From positions 62,001 to 126,000 of the forward strand of contig CAWFYC010000038.1 in the NCBI GenBank assembly GCA_963819855.1: a stretch of DNA of 64,000 bases, read 5' to 3'. The notes below the pieces were generated by a model. It was not told the origin of the DNA, did not search any database, and saw only the letters and a list, made by a program, of their open reading frames with translations. Position 1 is the first letter of the stretch. Each line of letters opens with the position of its first letter. This document shows positions 50,745 through 60,159 of this stretch, one piece after another. This DNA is from JAMXLO01 sp963819855. Lineage in GTDB: Bacteria; Pseudomonadota; Alphaproteobacteria; Acetobacterales; Acetobacteraceae. The translations under genes and the position numbers were made by a program.

Positions 50745-52423
50745 TGCGCTCGCCTTCCCGGTTCGCCGGCGTCGCGGCCGCGCCGCTCGCGCTGCTGCCG
50801 ACCGCCGCCCTCGCCGCCGACGCGCCCGATGGGCCGCCGGTCAACTGGCACGCCATCGTGATGTTCCTGGTGTTCATCGCGTTCACTCTCGGCATCACCT
50901 ACTGGGCGGCCAAGCGCACCAAAAGCGCCACCGACTTCTACGCTGCCGGACGCGGCATCTCGGCCCTCCAGAACGGCCTTGCCGTCGCCGGCGACTACAT
51001 GTCGGCCGCCTCCTTCCTTGGCATCGCGGCACTCGTCTATTTCAACGGCTTCTATGGCCTCAACTACTCGGTCGGCTGGCTGGTCGGCTGGCCGATCGTG
51101 CTGTTCCTGATCGCGGAGCGGCTGCGCAACCTCGGCAAGTACACCTTCGCCGACGTCGCCGCCTATCGCCTGAAGCGCGAGCCGGTGCGCGTGATGGCGG
51201 CGCTCAGCACGTTGGTCGTCGTGATCTTCTACCTGATCGGCCAGATGGTCGGCGCGGGCCAGTTGCTGCACACCCTGGTGCCGCAGATCCAGTACTGGCA
51301 TTCGATCATCATCGTCGGCCTGCTGATGATCATCTATGTCACGTTCGGCGGCATGAAGGCGACGACCTGGGTGCAGATCATCAAGGCGGCGCTGCTCCTG
51401 GGTGGCGCGACCTTGATGGCGATCCTGGTGCTGGCGCATTTCAACTTCAGCCCCGGCGCCATGTTCGCCGAGGCGGTGCGCATCCATCCGAGTCACGACG
51501 CCATCATGCAGTCGATGGCGCCGATCGGCAGCAAGCCCAACCCGATCGAGTCGATCTCGCTGGGCCTCACGCTGATGTTCGGTACCGCCGGCCTGCCGCA
51601 CATCCTGATGCGCTTCTTCACCGTGACGGACGCCAAGGCAGCCCGCAAGTCGGTGCTCTACGGCACCTGCTTCATCGGCTATTTCTACATCCTGACCTTC
51701 ATCATCGGCTTCGGCGCGATCGTGTTCGTGGCCAGCGATCCCACCTATCTGGTGGATGCGGCCAAGGGCATCGCGCTGAAAGGCGGCGGCAACATGCCGG
51801 CGGTCTACCTCGCGCAAGCGCTGGGCGGTGATCTCTTCTTCGGCTTCATCGCCGCGGTCGCCTTCGCCACCATCCTGGCGGTGGTCTCGGGCCTGACGCT
51901 CGCCGGTGCCTCGGCGATCTCGCACGACCTCTACGCCAATGTCCTGGCGCATGGCCGCGCGAGCGAGCAGACCGAGGTGCGCGTGTCGAAGGCGGCGGTT
52001 GTTGTCCTGGGCATTGTCGCGATCCTGCTCGGCATTGCCTTCGAGAAGCAGAACGTCGCCTACATCGTCGCGCTCACGTTCTCGATCGCCGCCTCCAGCA
52101 ACTTCCCAATCCTGGTGCTGGCAATGTTCTGGCGCGGACTGACGACGCGCGGCGCGCTCGCCGGCGGCTATGTCGGCCTGCTCGGCTCGGTGATCCTGGT
52201 GACGCTGGGGCCGACGGTCTGGGGCAAGGTGCTGGGCATGGGAGCGGCGGTGTTCCCGATCGACATGCCGACCATCATCACCCTGCCGGCGGCAGTCATC
52301 GTCGCGTGGCTGGTGTCGCTGGCCGACAAGTCCGCGGCGGCGCAGAGCGAGCGACTCGCCTTCGAGGACGAGTATATTCGCTCGCAGACCGGCCTCGGCG
52401 CGGAAGGTGCAGCGAGCCACTGA
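50741..52423 (+). CDS. actP: Cation/acetate symporter ActP
   Basis: Sodium:solute symporter of 560 residues with a signal-like N-terminus and 13 membrane segments. GDYMSAASFLGIAALVYFNGFYGLNYSVGW, FGTAGLPHILMRFFTVTDAKAARKSV and AFATILAVVSGLTLAGASAISHDLY are ActP signatures. GTG 50741 overlaps the DUF485 stop; ATG 50744 is the alternative. It brings acetate or glycolate into the cell. Confidence 0.95.
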   Translation: MMRSPSRFAGVAAAPLALLPTAALAADAPDGPPVNWHAIVMFLVFIAFTLGITYWAAKRTKSATDFYAAGRGISALQNGLAVAGDYMSAASFLGIAALVYFNGFYGLNYSVGWLVGWPIVLFLIAERLRNLGKYTFADVAAYRLKREPVRVMAALSTLVVVIFYLIGQMVGAGQLLHTLVPQIQYWHSIIIVGLLMIIYVTFGGMKATTWVQIIKAALLLGGATLMAILVLAHFNFSPGAMFAEAVRIHPSHDAIMQSMAPIGSKPNPIESISLGLTLMFGTAGLPHILMRFFTVTDAKAARKSVLYGTCFIGYFYILTFIIGFGAIVFVASDPTYLVDAAKGIALKGGGNMPAVYLAQALGGDLFFGFIAAVAFATILAVVSGLTLAGASAISHDLYANVLAHGRASEQTEVRVSKAAVVVLGIVAILLGIAFEKQNVAYIVALTFSIAASSNFPILVLAMFWRGLTTRGALAGGYVGLLGSVILVTLGPTVWGKVLGMGAAVFPIDMPTIITLPAAVIVAWLVSLADKSAAAQSERLAFEDEYIRSQTGLGAEGAASH

Positions 52424-52655
52424 CCGACCGGTTACTGCCCTGCCTGGTTGATTGTGCGGAGCCTGACCTTGTTCTCGCCCTCCCCTCGCGGGAGGAGCAG
52501 TATCCCTGCTGTTGCGCGAGCGATCCCGCGGCGTACTCGATAACGGCAGTGGATTGTGACCTTGCGCCGATGCGCCTCCAGGCCGATGTTCGATGGTGAG
52601 CGTCGCCTCGTCTTCGAGGCTCGACACCATAGGGGGCGCGATCCGGAGCAGGACA

Positions 52656-52892
52656 ATGAACGAGGTGTCCAAGATTGAGATTCCCGTCGAGCCGGCAACC
52701 GCGGCTGCCCTGTCGGACGCGCGCCGGCGTGAGGCCGTGGGGCGCCTTGTGGACCGGCTGGTGCGGCCAGGCGCGGACGATCCCCTCATCGCGCTGTTCG
52801 AGCGAACGGCCACGGAGGCGCAACAGGCCGGCCTGACCGAAGCCGAAATTGAGGCCGAGCTTGCCGCCTACAACGCAGAGCGCCGGGACTGA
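52656..52892 (+). CDS. Antitoxin of a PIN-type toxin-antitoxin pair
   Basis: Protein of 78 residues: the N-terminal IPVEPATAAALSDARRREAVGRLVDRLV is an antitoxin-like DNA-binding region, and LTEAEIEAELAAYNAERRD is the typical toxin-neutralising end of antitoxins paired with PIN proteins. The stop overlaps the toxin frame by 4 bp. It lies between actP and the CBS/DUF294 gene. Confidence 0.8.
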   Translation: MNEVSKIEIPVEPATAAALSDARRREAVGRLVDRLVRPGADDPLIALFERTATEAQQAGLTEAEIEAELAAYNAERRD

Positions 52893-53302
52893 GCGTCTTC
52901 GTATTCGACGCGAACTTGGTTGTGTCGGCTGCCCTCACCCCCGGTGGGGTATCCCAACAGGCCCTGGCCGCCGCGCGGCTTCACGGCACGCTCGCCATGT
53001 CAGAAGCGGTGTACCAAGAGCTGGCCGAGGTACTCACCAGACCGAAGTTCGCACGCGTGCTAACCGAGGAGCGCCGCCTCGAGGCACTGGAGTTTCTGAG
53101 CGCTGCGGCACTGTGGGTCGAGCCTGCCATGGTAGTGCACGACTGCCGGGACGCCAAAGACAACCGCTACCTCGAGTTGGCATTGGCCGCGAGAGCCGAT
53201 GCGATCGTCTCAGGCGACGACGACCTGTTGGTGCTGCACCCTTGGCGCGGCATCCAGGTTTTGCGACCTACGGCCTTTCTGGCATCGCTTACGATCGACT
53301 AG
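52889..53302 (+). CDS. PIN-domain toxin with an apparent CTG start codon
   Basis: Frame of 137 codons: SVFVFDANLVVSAALTPGG (first catalytic Asp), a middle Glu in YQELAEVL, and CRDAKDNRYLELALAARADAIVSGDDDLL with the remaining Asp residues, all typical of PIN 'toxin component' proteins. The only start that keeps the first Asp is CTG at 52889 (CTGA overlap with the antitoxin stop, where ATGA is expected). TTG 52916 and GTG 52922 would lose the catalytic Asp. Either non-AUG initiation or a start-codon mutation. Confidence 0.8.
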   Translation: MSVFVFDANLVVSAALTPGGVSQQALAAARLHGTLAMSEAVYQELAEVLTRPKFARVLTEERRLEALEFLSAAALWVEPAMVVHDCRDAKDNRYLELALAARADAIVSGDDDLLVLHPWRGIQVLRPTAFLASLTID

Positions 53303-53498
53303 CCACGACCCTCACCGCCCGCTGGGTGGCGGGAAGTGGTCATGGGGCTCTGGGATGGCAGAAATCCGTTGCCAAGCAAGCACTCTGCCCACACAATGAA
53401 CGGCTCGCGGCACTAGACAACGGATCGGACGGCCTGTCGTGCCAGGGCCTCTTCCCCCTCGGTCATTCCCTGATCCGCACCCTAAGGGGCGGGACGCG

Positions 53499-55322
53499 AT
53501 GCCGGTCGCACTCGATTTCTCGATCCCGCCCTTCGACTGCCTGACACCCGAGGAGCGCCGCAAGCTCGCGGCGGCGGCTGACGTCGCCTTCCTCCGGCCC
53601 GGCGAGGTGTTGTTCCGCGAGGGCGAGACACCAGCTCATCTCTACCTCATCGTGAAGGGGCTGGTCAGCGAACGGGCTGGCGACGAAGTCATCACCGTGC
53701 ATGGCGCCGGTGACCTGGTGGGCGCCGACGCGCTCGCGACGCCGACCCCGGCGACCGCGGAGGTTCGGCAAGAGACCATCGCCCAGCTCCTGCCGCGTCG
53801 CCTGCTGCTCGATCTTGGCCGCGCCAACCCGTCGTTCGAACGCTATTTCACGCAGCGGCTCGGCGAGCGTCTCGCCGCCAGGGTGGCGCGCGACGCGACG
53901 CGTGGGATGGCACCCCTGATGATGGCAAAGGTCGCAGAGGCCTTCCTGCATCCGCCGGTCCTCGTTCCTGCCGCCACGCCGATGCAGCAGGCTGCGCGAC
54001 TGATGCATGAAGTGAAGGCCACCTGCCTTCTGGTCCGCCGCGCCGACGGCACCCCGGGCATCGTGACCGACGCCGACCTCGCCAAGGCCGCGCTGGTCCG
54101 CGAGCTGCCGCTCGACACGCCGGTCGAGCAGGTCGCGTCGTTCCCGGCCATGACCATCGACCATGACGCATTCCTGTTCCGCGCCCAGCTGCTGATGACA
54201 CGGCACGGCGTGCGCCACATGCCGGTGCGGCGGGACGGCGCCATCATCGGCGTGCTCGAGCTCATCGATCTCGTGGGTTACATGTCGAGCCGGTCCTACT
54301 TCGTCATCGCCGAGATCGAGCGTGCCGCCAGCATCGACGACCTCGGCCGCGCGGCCCGGGCGATCGGGCCACTGCTCGGGGCACTGCATGACACCGGCAT
54401 GAAGGTCCGGGCGATTGCCGAGATGGTCAGCGATCTCAACCGCAGCATTCTCAGGCGGCTGTTCGAGTTTCTCGCGCCCCCCGCGCTGCTGGCGAACGCC
54501 TGCCTCGTCGTCATGGGCTCCGAGGGTCGTGGCGAGCAACTAGCCCGGACCGATCAGGACAACGCGCTCATCGTAGCCGACGGCGCCGAAGTCGATGACG
54601 CGGAGCTGCGCGACGTCTGCACCCGCTTCACCGAGACGCTCCTCGGCTACGGCTATCCGCGCTGCCCGGGCAACATGATGGTCTCCAACCCGCAATGGGC
54701 AAAGCGCGAGACGGAATTCCGCGCCGACATCGACAAGTGGCTGACGCACCCGAGTGGCGAAGGCTTCCTCAACCTGGCGGCACTGACCGACGCCGCACCT
54801 GTGGCCGGCGACCCGCTGTTGCTTGAGCATATGCGGCGGCACCTGTTCGAGAGCATCGGCAATGCTGGCGGCTTCCTGTCGCACTTCGCCCGGCCGGTGC
54901 TGCAGTTCGACACGCCGATCGGATTCTTTCATCAGATCCTGCTCGGCCATGGTGAGCACGCGGGCGAGATCGACGTGAAGAAGGGAGGCATCTTCCCCAT
55001 CGTGCACGGCGTGCGGGCGCTCGCCCTCGAGCGTCGCATCGAGGAGGTCAACAGCTTCGCCCGGATCGAGGCACTGGTCAGCGCCGGGGCGCTCGAGCGC
55101 GATGTCGCCGAGGATCTAGCGGAAGCCCTTCAGTATCTGATGGAGATCAGGCTCAGGGTACGCCTCGACAAGGACCGCAGCGGGGCAGACGCAACCGGCG
55201 ACAATCTGGTGCGCGCCCGCGACCTGTCGCGACTCCAGCACGACGGGCTGCGCGACAGCCTGCTCATCGCAAAGCACTTCAAGGAGCGTGTCAGCTATCA
55301 TTTCCGCCTGAACGCCTTCTGA
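53499..55322 (+). CDS. cNMP-binding/CBS/DUF294 nucleotidyltransferase protein
   Basis: Protein of 607 residues: cyclic-nucleotide-binding-like domain (1-110), two CBS domains (about 145-265), nucleotidyltransferase domain with MGSEGRGEQLARTDQDNALI (about 345-365), and a C-terminal helical domain. Called a DUF294/PII-uridylyltransferase-like regulator; it is regularly next to actP and a DEDDh exonuclease. Signal and target unknown. Confidence 0.9.
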   Translation: MPVALDFSIPPFDCLTPEERRKLAAAADVAFLRPGEVLFREGETPAHLYLIVKGLVSERAGDEVITVHGAGDLVGADALATPTPATAEVRQETIAQLLPRRLLLDLGRANPSFERYFTQRLGERLAARVARDATRGMAPLMMAKVAEAFLHPPVLVPAATPMQQAARLMHEVKATCLLVRRADGTPGIVTDADLAKAALVRELPLDTPVEQVASFPAMTIDHDAFLFRAQLLMTRHGVRHMPVRRDGAIIGVLELIDLVGYMSSRSYFVIAEIERAASIDDLGRAARAIGPLLGALHDTGMKVRAIAEMVSDLNRSILRRLFEFLAPPALLANACLVVMGSEGRGEQLARTDQDNALIVADGAEVDDAELRDVCTRFTETLLGYGYPRCPGNMMVSNPQWAKRETEFRADIDKWLTHPSGEGFLNLAALTDAAPVAGDPLLLEHMRRHLFESIGNAGGFLSHFARPVLQFDTPIGFFHQILLGHGEHAGEIDVKKGGIFPIVHGVRALALERRIEEVNSFARIEALVSAGALERDVAEDLAEALQYLMEIRLRVRLDKDRSGADATGDNLVRARDLSRLQHDGLRDSLLIAKHFKERVSYHFRLNAF

Positions 55323-55332
55323 GCGGGGATGG

Positions 55333-55974
55333 ATGCTTGAGTTCCTGCGTCGCTCGTTCGACCGCCGTGCCTGGGCGCGGGGCCGCCTGCGCGATCCTGC
55401 CTACGGGTTTCTGTTCGAGCAGGAACATCCGACCGAGGTGGTGGTATTCGACACCGAGACCACGGGCCTCGACCGCAAGCGCAGCGACATCATCAGCCTC
55501 GCCGCCATTCGGATCTCCGGCAACCGCCTGCTGTTGAGCCAACGCCTGGAGCTGATGGTGCGCCCCTCCCGCGCGATCGAGCACGCGGCCGTCGCGGTGC
55601 ATGGATTGCGTCCGATGGATGTCGCGGACGGTTTGCCGGCGCGCGAGGCTGTCAGCCGCTTCCTTCATTTCATCGGCGCGCGGCCTCTGGTCGGCTACTA
55701 CCTCGAATTCGATATGGCCATGGTCAACCGGGTGATCCGGCCTTGGCTCGGCGTGGGCCTGCCGAACCGCGCGATCGAGGTCTCGGCGCTCTATTACGAC
55801 CGTGTCATGCGCGACCGTTCGAAGCGCGACGCGCTCTATACCGGCACGGTCGATCTCAGCTTCGCCCGCATCCTCGCCGGCCTCGACCTGCCGGCGCTGC
55901 CGGCGCACGACGCTCTCAACGACGCGCTGATGACCGGGCTCGCCTACCTCAAGCTGACGCTGCCTGGGGGCTGA
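55333..55974 (+). CDS. DEDDh 3'-5' exonuclease (DNA polymerase III epsilon-like)
   Basis: Protein of 213 residues: ExoI motif FDTETTG, ExoII YLEFDM and ExoIII HDALNDA, His first so DEDDh type. Short N-terminal region of about 35 residues before the fold. It follows the DUF294 gene by 10 bp, the order seen in acetate clusters. Confidence 0.93.
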   Translation: MLEFLRRSFDRRAWARGRLRDPAYGFLFEQEHPTEVVVFDTETTGLDRKRSDIISLAAIRISGNRLLLSQRLELMVRPSRAIEHAAVAVHGLRPMDVADGLPAREAVSRFLHFIGARPLVGYYLEFDMAMVNRVIRPWLGVGLPNRAIEVSALYYDRVMRDRSKRDALYTGTVDLSFARILAGLDLPALPAHDALNDALMTGLAYLKLTLPGG

Positions 55975-56049
55975 AGTAATACCAAGTGCCGGAAGTGGTG
56001 ACGCATCTGAGCGACCATGCTCCATACAAGTCATCCTCGCGAAATAATC

Positions 56050-56126
56050 GTCATTCCCGCGAAAGCGGGAACCCAGGGGCATCAGTACGGGATCGACCCC
56101 TGGGTTCCCGCTTTCGTGGGAATGAC
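56050..56126. repeat. Near-perfect 30-bp palindromic element at the 3' end of the YkgJ-like gene
   Basis: GTCATTCCCGCGAAAGCGGG at 56050 is repeated inverted with one mismatch ending at 56126; each arm spans 30 bp with a 17-bp centre. It is the well-known 'CATTCCCGCGAAAGCGGGAATCC' type. It encodes the last 29 or so residues of the minus-strand gene and its TGA stop. Confidence 0.9.
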
Positions 56127-56698
56127 ACAATTTGCACTTGGCTGTTGTCTTGTCGTGTCAGGACCGGCGATATGCGCGCTTCGCTACCCTGCGTGGCGAT
56201 GACGACAGCGCTGGTCGTCGTCTCGCCGCCTCGCACGAAATTGCCGAGGCCATTGCAGAAATAGCTGTTGCACACGTCGGATCGCAGCGAGCGGTCCAGC
56301 GTGCAACCTGTCTCCCCGTGAAAGATGCACGAACCGGCATAGCCCACTTCCGGCACGCGCTCCACGTAAAGCCGCATCACCGCGCGCGCGTCGAGTTCCG
56401 GTCGCGCCTGACGCACCCGCGCCATCACGCGTTCGTCGAGATAGCCGTGATCGCCACCGCCCTTGCAGCAATAGCCTCGACATAGCGAGCACGCCACGCG
56501 CGTCACTCGGCCGATGAAGCCTTCCGGCTCGGGCCGCAGCGGCGAGGCCAACTCCACGGGCCGCTTCATGGTGCGCATCGCCCGCAGCGACTGCACGAGG
56601 TGCTTGCGCAGCCGCCACACACGCTCCGGCTCCATCGATACCAAGGCCCGCGTGTTCAGCAGCACTGTCACCGCCTGGTCGCCGTCCGCCGTGCTCAT
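56051..56698 (-). CDS. YkgJ-type cysteine cluster protein with repeat-derived tail
   Basis: Protein of 215 residues (start MSTADGDQAV). Cys pairs in CSLCRGYCCKGGG, CIFHGETGC and DVCNSYFCNG form the putative metal-chelating cluster of the YkgJ family (Zn/Fe, unknown role). The last 25 or so residues (SFPRKREPRGRSRTDAPGFPLSRE) and stop are encoded by the 56050-56126 palindrome. The natural end was probably near 'VQIV'. Its start region overlaps the transcript of the next, divergent gene. Confidence 0.85.
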   Translation of the reverse strand: MSTADGDQAVTVLLNTRALVSMEPERVWRLRKHLVQSLRAMRTMKRPVELASPLRPEPEGFIGRVTRVACSLCRGYCCKGGGDHGYLDERVMARVRQARPELDARAVMRLYVERVPEVGYAGSCIFHGETGCTLDRSLRSDVCNSYFCNGLGNFVRGGETTTSAVVIATQGSEARISPVLTRQDNSQVQIVSFPRKREPRGRSRTDAPGFPLSRE

Positions 56699-56759
56699 GC
56701 AAGGTTCCGTCCCGTGCCGGAGGGTGGCATTCTGCCCAACGACCGGCAAGGATACCGCG

Positions 56760-57683
56760 GTGGCGATCCCGATCATTCTCGACTGCGATCCAGGCACCGA
56801 CGACGCCTTCGCCCTGATGCTGGCGGTGGCTTCGCCGGAAATCGATGTGCTTGCCGTCACCGTGGCAGGCGGCAATGTCGGCCTGGAGCAGACACTGCCC
56901 AACGCTCTCGCGCTGGTGTCTCTGGCCGGTGCGCCAGCGCCGGTTTACCGCGGCGCCGATCGGCCGCTGCTCGGCGCGTTCGTCAGCGAGACGCGCGTGC
57001 ACGGCATCGATGGCCTCGGCGGCATCGCATTGCCGGCCGGCGGTGCGGCGGCACCTGGCATCGCGGCCGACGTCATCCGCGACATCCTGCGCGATGCTGC
57101 AAGGCCGGTGACCCTGGTCGGCATTGCCCCGGTCACCAACCTCGCACTCGCCTTGATGACCGAGCCGGCGCTGACCGCGAAGGTCGAGCGGATCGTGCTG
57201 ATGACCGGCGCCTGGGGCGAAGGCAACGCCACACCGGCCGCCGAGTTCAACGCGCTCAGCGACCCAGAGGCGCTCGCCGTGCTGCTGGCATGCGGCCGGC
57301 CGGTCGTGCTGGCAACGCTGGAACTGACCGCGCAGGCGCTATGCACGCCGGCACGCCTGGCGACCTTGCGCGCTGGCGGGGCAGGAGCTTGCAGGCGCGC
57401 GTTATGCGATATCCAGGCAACGGTGCCGCTCGGTCCACGCCTGGGCGGCGCCGGCGCGCCGCTGCACGACCCGTGCGCCATCGCCTGGCTGGTCCGGCCC
57501 GACCTGTTCACCATGCGCGACTGCGCCGTGACGATGGATCTTGGGCCAGGGCCGAGCCGCGGACGCACGGTCGTCGATCGCTGGGGACGCACCGGTGCGC
57601 CGCACAACGCCACGGTGTTGGAGACGCTGGACGCCGACGGCCTTTTTACCTTGCTCGGCGAACGTGTCGCGCACCTGCCATAG
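56760..57683 (+). CDS. Nucleoside hydrolase (IunH/RihA family)
   Basis: Protein of 307 residues beginning at GTG 56760 (AAGGAT upstream; the in-frame ATG 56697 is an alternative). The Ca-binding Asp cluster DCDPGTDDAFAL is complete, and NALSDPEALAVLL and LHDPCAIAWLV are further conserved parts. It cleaves N-glycosidic bonds of ribonucleosides; the specificity cannot be told. Confidence 0.92.
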   Translation: MAIPIILDCDPGTDDAFALMLAVASPEIDVLAVTVAGGNVGLEQTLPNALALVSLAGAPAPVYRGADRPLLGAFVSETRVHGIDGLGGIALPAGGAAAPGIAADVIRDILRDAARPVTLVGIAPVTNLALALMTEPALTAKVERIVLMTGAWGEGNATPAAEFNALSDPEALAVLLACGRPVVLATLELTAQALCTPARLATLRAGGAGACRRALCDIQATVPLGPRLGGAGAPLHDPCAIAWLVRPDLFTMRDCAVTMDLGPGPSRGRTVVDRWGRTGAPHNATVLETLDADGLFTLLGERVAHLP

Positions 57684-58031
57684 CCGGGCTGGCGGTACCG
57701 TCTTTGTGCGACACTTCGGTCAGGTCCCCGAACTGTGCCAACCGCTATCGGACAACGGAGCGGTGGATGGCGATCATTCGGTCGAAGCAGGCGTCGCGCT
57801 ATGGCACTATCAATATACACACGACTGTCGAGGTTTGAGCACTGCAGGTCCGGCGCGACCAGTGCCGACCTTCTCACCGCCTATAACAACCATGACGGCT
57901 GGGGTTGGGCGCCGTAGCGGCGTACCGGCAGACGCCACACGCAGGAGGAAGCTCTCCAAAAACCGCTGCATCGCGGGCTGTCCTTCAGCGGCGCTCGCAT
58001 GCCACCCCGACCGCGCGTGAGCAAGGAGTAC
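57684..58031. other. Gap of 348 bp
   Basis: Holds short open frames of no recognisable family (one of 60 codons near 57735) and no strong hairpin. I see nothing I can support. AAGGAG at 58024 belongs to the next gene. Confidence 0.4.
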
Positions 58032-59009
58032 ATGCCGATGCTGAGCGACGTCGATCGGCTCGAGGTTCAGGTGCTGGTGGACAACGTCACGGATTCGCTG
58101 TCCAGCGTGCCGCCGTTCGTCACGCGCGAATGGCCGGCACTGGTGCGCCAGGGCATGCGTCGTGTCGCCGGCGCCGGTCTGTGCTGCGCCAACCATGGCC
58201 TGTCGCTGGTGATCCGCGCCACCGCCGGTGAACGCGAGCATGTGGTGCTGTTCGACGCCGGCCCGGTCGATTACGCGGTGGAGCACAACGGCACGCGTCT
58301 CGGCATCGACTTCGGCGCCATCGAGGCCGTGGTGCTGTCACACGGTCACTGGGATCATGGCGGCGGACTGCTCAAGGCGTTCGAACTGATCCGGGCCGCA
58401 GCACCGCAGCGACGGACGCCGATCTATCTGCATCCCGGCATGTTCGCGGAGCGTGGCCAACGCCAGCCGGATGGCGGCGTTCTGCCCGGGGCAATGCTGC
58501 CGACACCGGACGAACTGACGCAGGCCGGCGCCGCGCCGGAGGTCACCGCCGCGTCGCGCCGGCTGTTCGACGATATGTTCTATCTGAGCGGCGAGATACC
58601 GCGTGTCACGGCCTACGAAACCGGGCTGCTGAACCATGTGCGCCGTGATGCGAACGGCGAGTGGGAACCCGACCCGCTGATCATGGATGAGCGCTTCCTC
58701 GCCGTTGCGGTAAAGGATAAGGGCGTCGTCGTGTTCACCGCATGCTCGCACGCCGGCGTGGTGAACGTGCTGCGACACGCGCGCGACTGCTTCCCCGATC
58801 GAAAGCTGCTCGCGGTGATGGGCGGCTTTCATCTGTCCGGCGAAACCGAGCGCTGCATTCCGGAGACGGTGCGCGACATCGCGGGCTTCGGGCTGAGCGT
58901 GATCGCTCCGGGACACTGCACCGGCTGGCGGGCGGTGAACCGGCTCGTGCAGACCTGCGGCGAGGACACCGTGGTGCCGCTCGCCGTGGGCAAGATCTTC
59001 GCGTTCTGA
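58032..59009 (+). CDS. MBL-fold metallohydrolase
   Basis: Protein of 325 residues from ATG 58032 (AAGGAG 3 bp upstream). The metal site is SHGHWDHGGG (HxHxDH), with the later His in ACSHAGVVN and the Asp region FDAG earlier. Resembles the dihydropterin-phosphate-synthase-like ('RFA-P related') MBL group with a cysteine-rich start. Substrate unknown. It precedes the M20 peptidase by 17 bp. Confidence 0.88.
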   Translation: MPMLSDVDRLEVQVLVDNVTDSLSSVPPFVTREWPALVRQGMRRVAGAGLCCANHGLSLVIRATAGEREHVVLFDAGPVDYAVEHNGTRLGIDFGAIEAVVLSHGHWDHGGGLLKAFELIRAAAPQRRTPIYLHPGMFAERGQRQPDGGVLPGAMLPTPDELTQAGAAPEVTAASRRLFDDMFYLSGEIPRVTAYETGLLNHVRRDANGEWEPDPLIMDERFLAVAVKDKGVVVFTACSHAGVVNVLRHARDCFPDRKLLAVMGGFHLSGETERCIPETVRDIAGFGLSVIAPGHCTGWRAVNRLVQTCGEDTVVPLAVGKIFAF

Positions 59010-59026
59010 CCGAAGGAGACCGTCAC

Positions 59027-60157
59027 GTGAACCCTGCCGAACTGCCGTTCGACGCCGATGCGATGCTGGACGGACTGCGCGCATGGATCGAGTGCGAAAG
59101 CCCGACTTACGATGCGGCGTCGGTGAACCGCATGATGGACCTCGCCGCGCGCGAACTGGTGATCGCCGGCGCACGTATCGAGCGCGTGGCCGGGCGCTTG
59201 GGCTTCGGCGACTGCATACGCGCGACATTCCCGCACGCCACACCGAATGTGCCGGGCATTCTGGTGATGGGGCATCTCGATACGGTGCATCCGATCGGCA
59301 CGCTGGAGCGTCTGCCGTTCCGGCGCGAGGGTGCACGCGCGTGGGGTCCCGGCATCCAGGACATGAAGGGCGGCAACTACATGGCACTGGAGGCGATCCG
59401 TCAGCTGGCACGCGCCAACCTGCCGACCAAGCTGCCGATCACCGTGCTGCTGACCAGCGACGAGGAAGTCGGCAGCCCCTCCACCCGCGACCTGATCGAG
59501 GCAGAGGCATCGCGACATCGCTACGTGCTGGTGCCGGAGCCGGCACGCGCCGACGGCGGCGTGGTGACCGGGCGCTATGCCATCGCGCGGTTCAATCTGG
59601 AGGCGACCGGCCGCCCCAGTCATGCCGGCTCGCGCCCCGGTGAGGGTCGCTCGGCGATCCGCGAAATGGCGCGCAAGCTGATCGAGATCGAAGACATGAC
59701 CACCGAGGACTGCACCTTCTCGGTCGGCGTGATCCATGGCGGCCAATGGGTGAACTGCGTCACCACCACCTGCACCGGCGAGGCGCTGTCGATGGCCAAG
59801 CGGCAGGAGGACCTCGACCGCGGCGTGGCGCGCATGCTGGCGCTGCCGGCCTCGTCGAACGACGTGCAGTTCAAGGTGACGCGCGGTGTGACGCGCCCGG
59901 TGTGGGAGCCGAGCGGCAAGGTGATTGCGCTCTACGAGACGGCGCGCGGCATCGCACGCGGTCTCGGCTACGACATCAGTTCGCAGAGTTCCGGCGGTGG
60001 TTCGGACGGCAACTTCACCGGCGCGATGGGCATTGCAACGCTTGATGGATTGGGCGTGCAGGGAGCCGGCGCGCACACGCTCGATGAGCACATCGTGGTG
60101 GAGAGCCTCGCCTATCGCGGCAGGCTGATGGCCGGACTGCTCGCCACACTTGGCTGA
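59027..60157 (+). CDS. M20 family peptidase (CPG2-like)
   Basis: Protein of 376 residues starting at GTG 59027 (AAGGAG upstream). Zinc and catalytic residues: GHLDTVHP, GPGIQDMKGG, SDEEVGS, and the late His (GAHTLDEH). Lid region RPSHAGSRPGEGRSAI. A carboxypeptidase or aminoacylase; the substrate is unknown, and the MBL gene may act in the same pathway. Confidence 0.92.
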   Translation: MNPAELPFDADAMLDGLRAWIECESPTYDAASVNRMMDLAARELVIAGARIERVAGRLGFGDCIRATFPHATPNVPGILVMGHLDTVHPIGTLERLPFRREGARAWGPGIQDMKGGNYMALEAIRQLARANLPTKLPITVLLTSDEEVGSPSTRDLIEAEASRHRYVLVPEPARADGGVVTGRYAIARFNLEATGRPSHAGSRPGEGRSAIREMARKLIEIEDMTTEDCTFSVGVIHGGQWVNCVTTTCTGEALSMAKRQEDLDRGVARMLALPASSNDVQFKVTRGVTRPVWEPSGKVIALYETARGIARGLGYDISSQSSGGGSDGNFTGAMGIATLDGLGVQGAGAHTLDEHIVVESLAYRGRLMAGLLATLG

Positions 60158-60159
60158 TC

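Noticed and set aside
50678..52813. Minus-strand open frame of 711 codons across actP
   Set aside because: Antisense shadow, Asp/His/Arg-rich, no motif; actP is certain.
57735..57917. Open frame of 60 codons between nucleoside hydrolase and MBL gene
   Set aside because: No homology, no ribosome-binding site and ordinary length for chance in this base composition.
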